A DNA stretch of 64,000 nt from Ochrobactrum sp. Q0168 (lineage in GTDB: Bacteria; Pseudomonadota; Alphaproteobacteria; Rhizobiales; Rhizobiaceae), in NCBI RefSeq assembly GCF_016427605.1, contig NZ_JAELXQ010000007.1, positions 1 through 64,000 of the forward strand. Direction: 5' to 3'. A program made the position numbers and the translations under genes. The notes under the pieces are model-generated. The model did no database searches. It saw only the letters and a list, made by a program, of their open reading frames with translations, and was not told where the DNA came from. Numbering within the stretch: position 1 is the first letter of the stretch; each line of letters opens with the position of its first letter. Positions 60,493 through 64,000 of the stretch are shown piece after piece.

Positions 60493-60999
60493 TTATTGAG
60501 CCTGCTTGTCGGCCTCTTCGTCTTCCCATACGCCGCGCGGCAGGCTCAGCCACTTATTATGGGACTTCATGACAACGAAGGTCTCGCTGCCCTGAATTGT
60601 TCCTGGCTCTGCCAGTCCGGGCAGCAACTCACTCGTCACCCGGTATAATTCTTCCATATCGCCCTCGAACATCACTTCGCAAAGAATGTCGTATCTTCCG
60701 GTGACGATACTGACGGAGGTGACGAAAGGCAGCTCAGACATCTTTCTCGCAATTTCGTCGAGACGACCCTGTCCGTTCGCGTGAATGCCCATCATTGCCA
60801 CGACAAGTTCGGGGCGCTCTGAAACATTCACCACGCCGGAAATCTTGAAAAGCTTATTCTCGATAAGGTTTTTCAATCGTGCCCGGATCGTCGGTGGGCT
60901 GAGCTCAAGACGTTCGGCAATCTGGTTGGCACCATCGCGCGCATCGTCTGACAAAAGCTTGACCAGCTTACGGTCGATCTTGTCCAGCAATGCACGCAT
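60493..60999 (-). CDS. Lrp/AsnC-family transcriptional regulator
   Basis: A 168-residue regulator. The N-terminal HTH (DRKLVKLLSDDARDGANQIAERLELSPPTIRARLKNLIENKLF) and the C-terminal RAM ligand-binding domain (VAMMGIHANGQGRLDEIA, VTSVSIVTGRYDILCEVMF) are clear. It is the first gene before the transporter genes on the same strand, and a 21-bp palindrome (61063-61083) lies just upstream of its start. It probably senses the transported amino acid and controls the block and itself. Confidence 0.93.
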   Translation of the reverse strand: MRALLDKIDRKLVKLLSDDARDGANQIAERLELSPPTIRARLKNLIENKLFKISGVVNVSERPELVVAMMGIHANGQGRLDEIARKMSELPFVTSVSIVTGRYDILCEVMFEGDMEELYRVTSELLPGLAEPGTIQGSETFVVMKSHNKWLSLPRGVWEDEEADKQAQ

Positions 61000-61062
61000 T
61001 GAATACCCCTCTTGCTTTTGTTAAGGCATAGATATTTCAATCTGCTGCATCGCGTCAACTAA

Positions 61063-61083
61063 AATTTTCTATTAGAGAAAATT
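61063..61083. promoter_or_regulatory. Probable Lrp-type autoregulatory palindrome
   Basis: AATTTTCT-ATTAG-AGAAAATT has perfect 8-bp arms and a 5-base centre, 63 bp upstream of the Lrp start. AT-rich dyads of this form are typical of Lrp/AsnC binding sites. Confidence 0.65.
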
Positions 61084-61194
61084 AAAGGCACAATTTTTTG
61101 GTTTTGGAAAAGTTAGGCGGCATGCGGTTCCTGGCGCAAGCGGGTTTCTAATGGGCAAGACACATGTAGAAACACCGAATGGATCCTACGCGTG

Positions 61195-61977
61195 TCAGAG
61201 CATCGAACGACTGAGGCCGCCATCAATTGGCAATGCCACGCCATTGACATAGCTCGCCGCTTTGCTCGCAAGGAAAGCCACGACCTCGCCGAACTCCTCT
61301 GGCGTACCGTAGCGTCCGATTGGAATTTCTCTCTGGCTTTCGGCTGCGATGACAGCCGAATCCACGCCGCGTTCGGCAGCGTCCAGCTCGTCCAGACGCG
61401 TGGTCCGGTGTGTCGCAAACCGGCCCGGCATGACGACATTGACGGTTACGCCATCTCCGGCCACTTCACTTGCAAGCGTCTTGGCCCATCCCGCCAGGGC
61501 TGATCTCAAGGCATTGGACGCGGCGAGATTGGGAATGGGTTCGCGGATGCTTGTCGAGGATACCGCGATGATCCGACCGAAACGACGTTCACGCATTGCT
61601 GGCAGATAGTGAGCGGTGATCTCGATCTGGCTGAGGAACATGCTTCTGATCTGCGTATTCCAGTAAGCTTCGTCATATCGTGATGCAGCTACCGGGGCGG
61701 GACCTCCGCCATTGAGAAGCAGGATATCCACACTGCCGACGGCGCTGTCCACATTCTCCATCATTCTTGAAACACTGCTAGGATAGTTGAGATCGCAGGT
61801 AAAAGTCACCACTGAACCCGCATATGTGCCGAGGCGCTCTTCCGCTGTGCGCAATGCAATCTTGTCTCTGCCGACGAGGACGATATTCACACCCTGCTTC
61901 GCCAGAGCTTCCGCAACGCCTAATCCAAGTCCTTTGCTTCCCCCCAAAAGAAGCGCGGTCTGCCTTTTGTCATCCAT
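61195..61977 (-). CDS. Atypical short-chain dehydrogenase/reductase
   Basis: A 260-residue SDR. The nucleotide-binding motif LLGGSKGLGLGVAEAL (variant of TGxxxGxG), NGGGPAPV in place of the usual NNAG, and the GGLSRSML end place it in the BKR-like subgroup. The catalytic region reads SSTSIREPIPNLAASNALRSAL, so the expected YxxxK pair is not present; catalysis by the ordinary SDR route is doubtful. It is co-directional with and 14 bp from the class V aminotransferase gene, so belongs to this block, but its reaction is unknown. Confidence 0.85.
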   Translation of the reverse strand: MDDKRQTALLLGGSKGLGLGVAEALAKQGVNIVLVGRDKIALRTAEERLGTYAGSVVTFTCDLNYPSSVSRMMENVDSAVGSVDILLLNGGGPAPVAASRYDEAYWNTQIRSMFLSQIEITAHYLPAMRERRFGRIIAVSSTSIREPIPNLAASNALRSALAGWAKTLASEVAGDGVTVNVVMPGRFATHRTTRLDELDAAERGVDSAVIAAESQREIPIGRYGTPEEFGEVVAFLASKAASYVNGVALPIDGGLSRSML

Positions 61978-61991
61978 GGTTATACTCTAAC

Positions 61992-63137
61992 TCAAAAACT
62001 GGTTTGACTGATTGATCTGGTTGCATTGACGATCAAAGCGATATCGTCATCGGTGGTGCTCAAATGCACGGAGGCTCGAAGTAGCTCCGAAATCCCGCGT
62101 ATCGACATGTCGTAAGGCGTGTAACCGGGTCCGTTCATGCCAATATTGATACCCTGATCAGCGAGGCGTTGCTTTGCGGTTGCACAGGCAACGCCATTGA
62201 TTGCAAAGGTGACAGCAGCGCCTTTGCTGTTTCCGAGATCGAGCAGCTGGACGCCCGGCACTACAGCAAGTGCTTGTCGAAGAATAGCTGCTTTGTGGTG
62301 AAGTTTTAACCGGATGCGGTCCACACCCAGGCTAAGGGCTTGTTCGATTGCTTTGCCGAGGCCGAGTTTCAGAGCTACTGATTCCTCCCCGAACTCAAAA
62401 GCCTGAGCACTGTTTGCCACCACAACGTTACCGTTGCTCAAAGTTGAGGACACGTTGTCGATGCTGCGCGGCACGATCTCTGCTGCAAGGCGGGGAGAAA
62501 TATATGCCAATGCCGTTCCGCGTGGCCCGCGCAGAAATTTCCGCCCGCACGCGATCAGGGCATCACAGCCTATCTCGGCAACATTGATCGGCACCTGACC
62601 AATCGCCTGGCTTGCATCTATGATAAAAAACGCTGATGAACCGGCCTGACGGATAGCCGCGCCAATCGCGGCTGCCGGATTGATCAATGCGCTTCCTGCT
62701 CCAATCCAGGTTAGAGCGACAATGCGAACCTCCGATGAGAGGCTTTCACCGAGTGCGATAGGGTCTACCGCGCTCGTATCATCTGATGCCATTAAGGATA
62801 GCGATGCACCACTTAAATTTGCGGACCGTTGAAGACACAGAACATTGCCAATCCATTCCTGACGGCAGACAAAAATCTTGTCGCCAGCCGATAGCGGTAT
62901 CGAAGCGATCAGGTTGCCATAAAGCTGACCATGACTGGTTCCGAAAGCCACATCCTGCGGAGCGCAGCCCAAAAGCTGTGCCGCCACCTGATAGCTATTC
63001 CTGATGGCATCTGATGCAAGCGCACCCGCCTCCATTGGACCGCGTTCTGCTTCCAGGCGCAGATGGTCAACGACTGCCTGAACCGTTTCTGGGGAAGGCA
63101 GCCCGGCCCCGCTATGGTTGAAATGCACGACGGACAT
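61992..63137 (-). CDS. Class V PLP aminotransferase-like protein
   Basis: A 381-residue fold-type I PLP enzyme of the class V group, like cysteine desulfurase or isopenicillin epimerase-like proteins. FNHSGAGLPS begins the domain; the FIIDASQAIGQVPINV strand gives the PLP pyridine contact, and the Schiff-base lysine is in ACGRKFLRGPRGTALAY. The C-terminal half is shorter in motif detail, and no catalytic cysteine loop is obvious, so desulfurase action is unlikely. Role may be transamination, lyase or racemisation of an amino acid. It lies between RidA and the SDR. Confidence 0.85.
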   Translation of the reverse strand: MSVVHFNHSGAGLPSPETVQAVVDHLRLEAERGPMEAGALASDAIRNSYQVAAQLLGCAPQDVAFGTSHGQLYGNLIASIPLSAGDKIFVCRQEWIGNVLCLQRSANLSGASLSLMASDDTSAVDPIALGESLSSEVRIVALTWIGAGSALINPAAAIGAAIRQAGSSAFFIIDASQAIGQVPINVAEIGCDALIACGRKFLRGPRGTALAYISPRLAAEIVPRSIDNVSSTLSNGNVVVANSAQAFEFGEESVALKLGLGKAIEQALSLGVDRIRLKLHHKAAILRQALAVVPGVQLLDLGNSKGAAVTFAINGVACATAKQRLADQGINIGMNGPGYTPYDMSIRGISELLRASVHLSTTDDDIALIVNATRSISQTSF

Positions 63138-63152
63138 TTGCGGGTCCTTTGA

Positions 63153-63617
63153 TCAACGAATGTGGAAAACGGCTTCGACTTCGACCGGCACATTCGCCGG
63201 TAGTCCCGCCACGCCGATGGCAGAGCGCGCATGGTTGCCCCGTTCGCCGAAGACCGCATTCATGATTTGCGAAGCGCCGTTGCCGATCTGCGAATAGGCC
63301 GTGAACCCAGGTACAGCATTAATGAAAACCGTAAGCTTGACGAGCCGGACGACACGATCAAGATTGCCATCAAGCGCTGCATTGGCCCAGAATATGACAT
63401 TCGCGGCGCAAAGTTTTGCACTCTCGAGTGCCGTTTCTATATCAATCTCACGACCAATCTGTCCGATATGAGCAATGTTATCGCCTTTTTCGGGTATCTG
63501 GCCTGACACATACAGAATGTTGCCGACTTTCGTTGTTGGCGAGAAGGGTAATTCGGGCCGGGATAGTTGTGGCCAGTCGATACCACAAGCAGCCAGTCGA
63601 TCTTCATAGTGGGACAT
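63153..63617 (-). CDS. RidA-family protein (enamine/imine deaminase)
   Basis: A 154-residue RidA protein of the Atu1372-like branch. SGQIPEKGDNIAHIGQIGREIDIETALESAKLCAANVI and the conserved arginine in GNHARSAIGVAGLPANVPVEVEAVF are present; this Arg binds the carboxylate of imino acids. GGAG sits before ATG 63617. RidA proteins hydrolyse reactive imines released by PLP lyases and amino-acid oxidases, which agrees with two FAD amino-acid oxidases and a PLP enzyme in the block. First gene of the minus-strand run, divergent from a LysR gene. Confidence 0.92.
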   Translation of the reverse strand: MSHYEDRLAACGIDWPQLSRPELPFSPTTKVGNILYVSGQIPEKGDNIAHIGQIGREIDIETALESAKLCAANVIFWANAALDGNLDRVVRLVKLTVFINAVPGFTAYSQIGNGASQIMNAVFGERGNHARSAIGVAGLPANVPVEVEAVFHIR

Positions 63618-63674
63618 TTGATGCTCCATTCCAGGTTTCTGATCTGATATTGCCAAGGGCTGCTCTCCTCGTGT

Positions 63675-63705
63675 ATCCTTATAATTCTTAGTCAGACATA
63701 AGGAT
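63675..63705. promoter_or_regulatory. Dyad in the LysR-RidA divergent promoter
   Basis: ATCCTTAT and ATAAGGAT are perfect 8-bp arms 15 bases apart, ending within the ribosome-binding site of the LysR gene. Long-spaced dyads in a divergent LysR promoter are typical LysR-type binding sites. Confidence 0.55.
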
Positions 63706-63710
63706 TTTTT

Positions 63711-64000
63711 ATGGATGCAAGCTACGATCTTCGGCTGCTCAGGATGTTCATCGCCGTGGCTGAAACCGGCACCTTGAGCAAGGCAGCCGATCGTCTTGCG
63801 CGCACGCAGGCTGCGGTCAGCATGCAATTGCAGCGGATAGAAAAGGAGCTGGATAGAGAACTGTTCACGCGATCCTCTCGCGGCGTTTCTCTGACTGAAG
63901 CAGGAGAGAGCTTTTTAGCTTATGCGCGAAGGGTCATCGCGCTGACTGAGGATATGCAGCGTGGATTGGTCGATAAGAAGTTGGTGGGGCGTATTCGGCT
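63711..64000 (+). CDS. LysR-family transcriptional regulator, N-terminal part (3' end outside window)
   Basis: The frame from ATG 63711 (AAGGA upstream) runs off the right edge after 96 full codons. The N-terminal HTH is typical LysR: LRLLRMFIAVAETGTLSKAADRLARTQAAVSMQLQRIEKELDRELFTRSSRGVSLTEAGE. It is divergent from the RidA gene and so probably regulates the RidA, aminotransferase and SDR genes; the effector domain is not in the window. Confidence 0.93.
   Translation, partial: MDASYDLRLLRMFIAVAETGTLSKAADRLARTQAAVSMQLQRIEKELDRELFTRSSRGVSLTEAGESFLAYARRVIALTEDMQRGLVDKKLVGRIR

Overview
The window looks like chromosomal DNA from an alphaproteobacterium of the Rhizobiales, most likely the Ochrobactrum/Brucella group. 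This is inferred from the moderately GC-rich coding style, many ABC uptake systems for small nutrients, and several copies of an intergenic palindromic repeat (best at 33326-33426 and 57338-57438) of a type familiar from that order. There are 58 intact protein genes plus one cut by each window edge, and one IS3-type transposase remnant. I see no tRNA, rRNA, CRISPR array or phage. Nearly everything is uptake plus catabolism, arranged as adjacent blocks each with its own transporter or regulator.

Left part (1-18400). The tail of a luciferase-like flavin monooxygenase is followed by an operon of a Tat-exported NitT/TauT-type ABC transporter (975-3818) joined to copC and a copD-cytochrome c fusion (3833-6021). 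Then come a cysteine synthase, a small unknown gene, chaC, the decayed transposase and a sterol desaturase-like membrane hydroxylase. On the minus strand sit a second NitT/TauT-type transporter and a haloacetate dehalogenase-like hydrolase (10130-13943), divergent from the xylose transporter xylFGH (14369-18394).

Centre (18524-38395). This is the most distinctive block: about 20 kb with a polar amino-acid-type ABC transporter, an aminotransferase, a three-subunit molybdenum hydroxylase, an IclR regulator, an amine/amino-acid FAD oxidase, an HpcH/HpaI aldolase, a cupin protein, an ATP-dependent hydantoinase/oxoprolinase pair (HyuA/HyuB), CoxG, a MoeA-like/MocA-like fusion and two XdhC-type maturation proteins. 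Four near-identical 18-bp palindromes (consensus TTCGCAC-N4-GTGCGAA) lie in front of its transcription units and tie it together as one probable IclR regulon. The logic suggests import of a charged N-heterocycle, Mo-dependent hydroxylation to a lactam, ATP-driven ring opening, then deamination and aldol cleavage. The substrate is not known from the sequence.

Next (38392-45485) is an aromatic catabolic block: an AAHS-type MFS importer and a quinone oxidoreductase divergent from an FAH-family hydrolase, an extradiol dioxygenase and an MhpA-like FAD monooxygenase, followed by an IclR regulator. The divergent promoter carries two copies of a 15-bp inverted repeat.

Right part (45629-64000). A dipeptide/oligopeptide-type ABC transporter is associated with two divergent, paralogous PYROXD2/phytoene-desaturase-like FAD proteins. 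Then comes an amino-acid block: two D-amino-acid-dehydrogenase-like FAD enzymes, a polar amino-acid ABC transporter, an Lrp-type regulator, an atypical SDR, a class V aminotransferase, a RidA-family deaminase and the start of a divergent LysR gene. A recurrent detail across the window is a perfect 8-10 bp-arm hairpin directly after five of the six substrate-binding-protein genes, probably setting the binding-protein to permease expression ratio.
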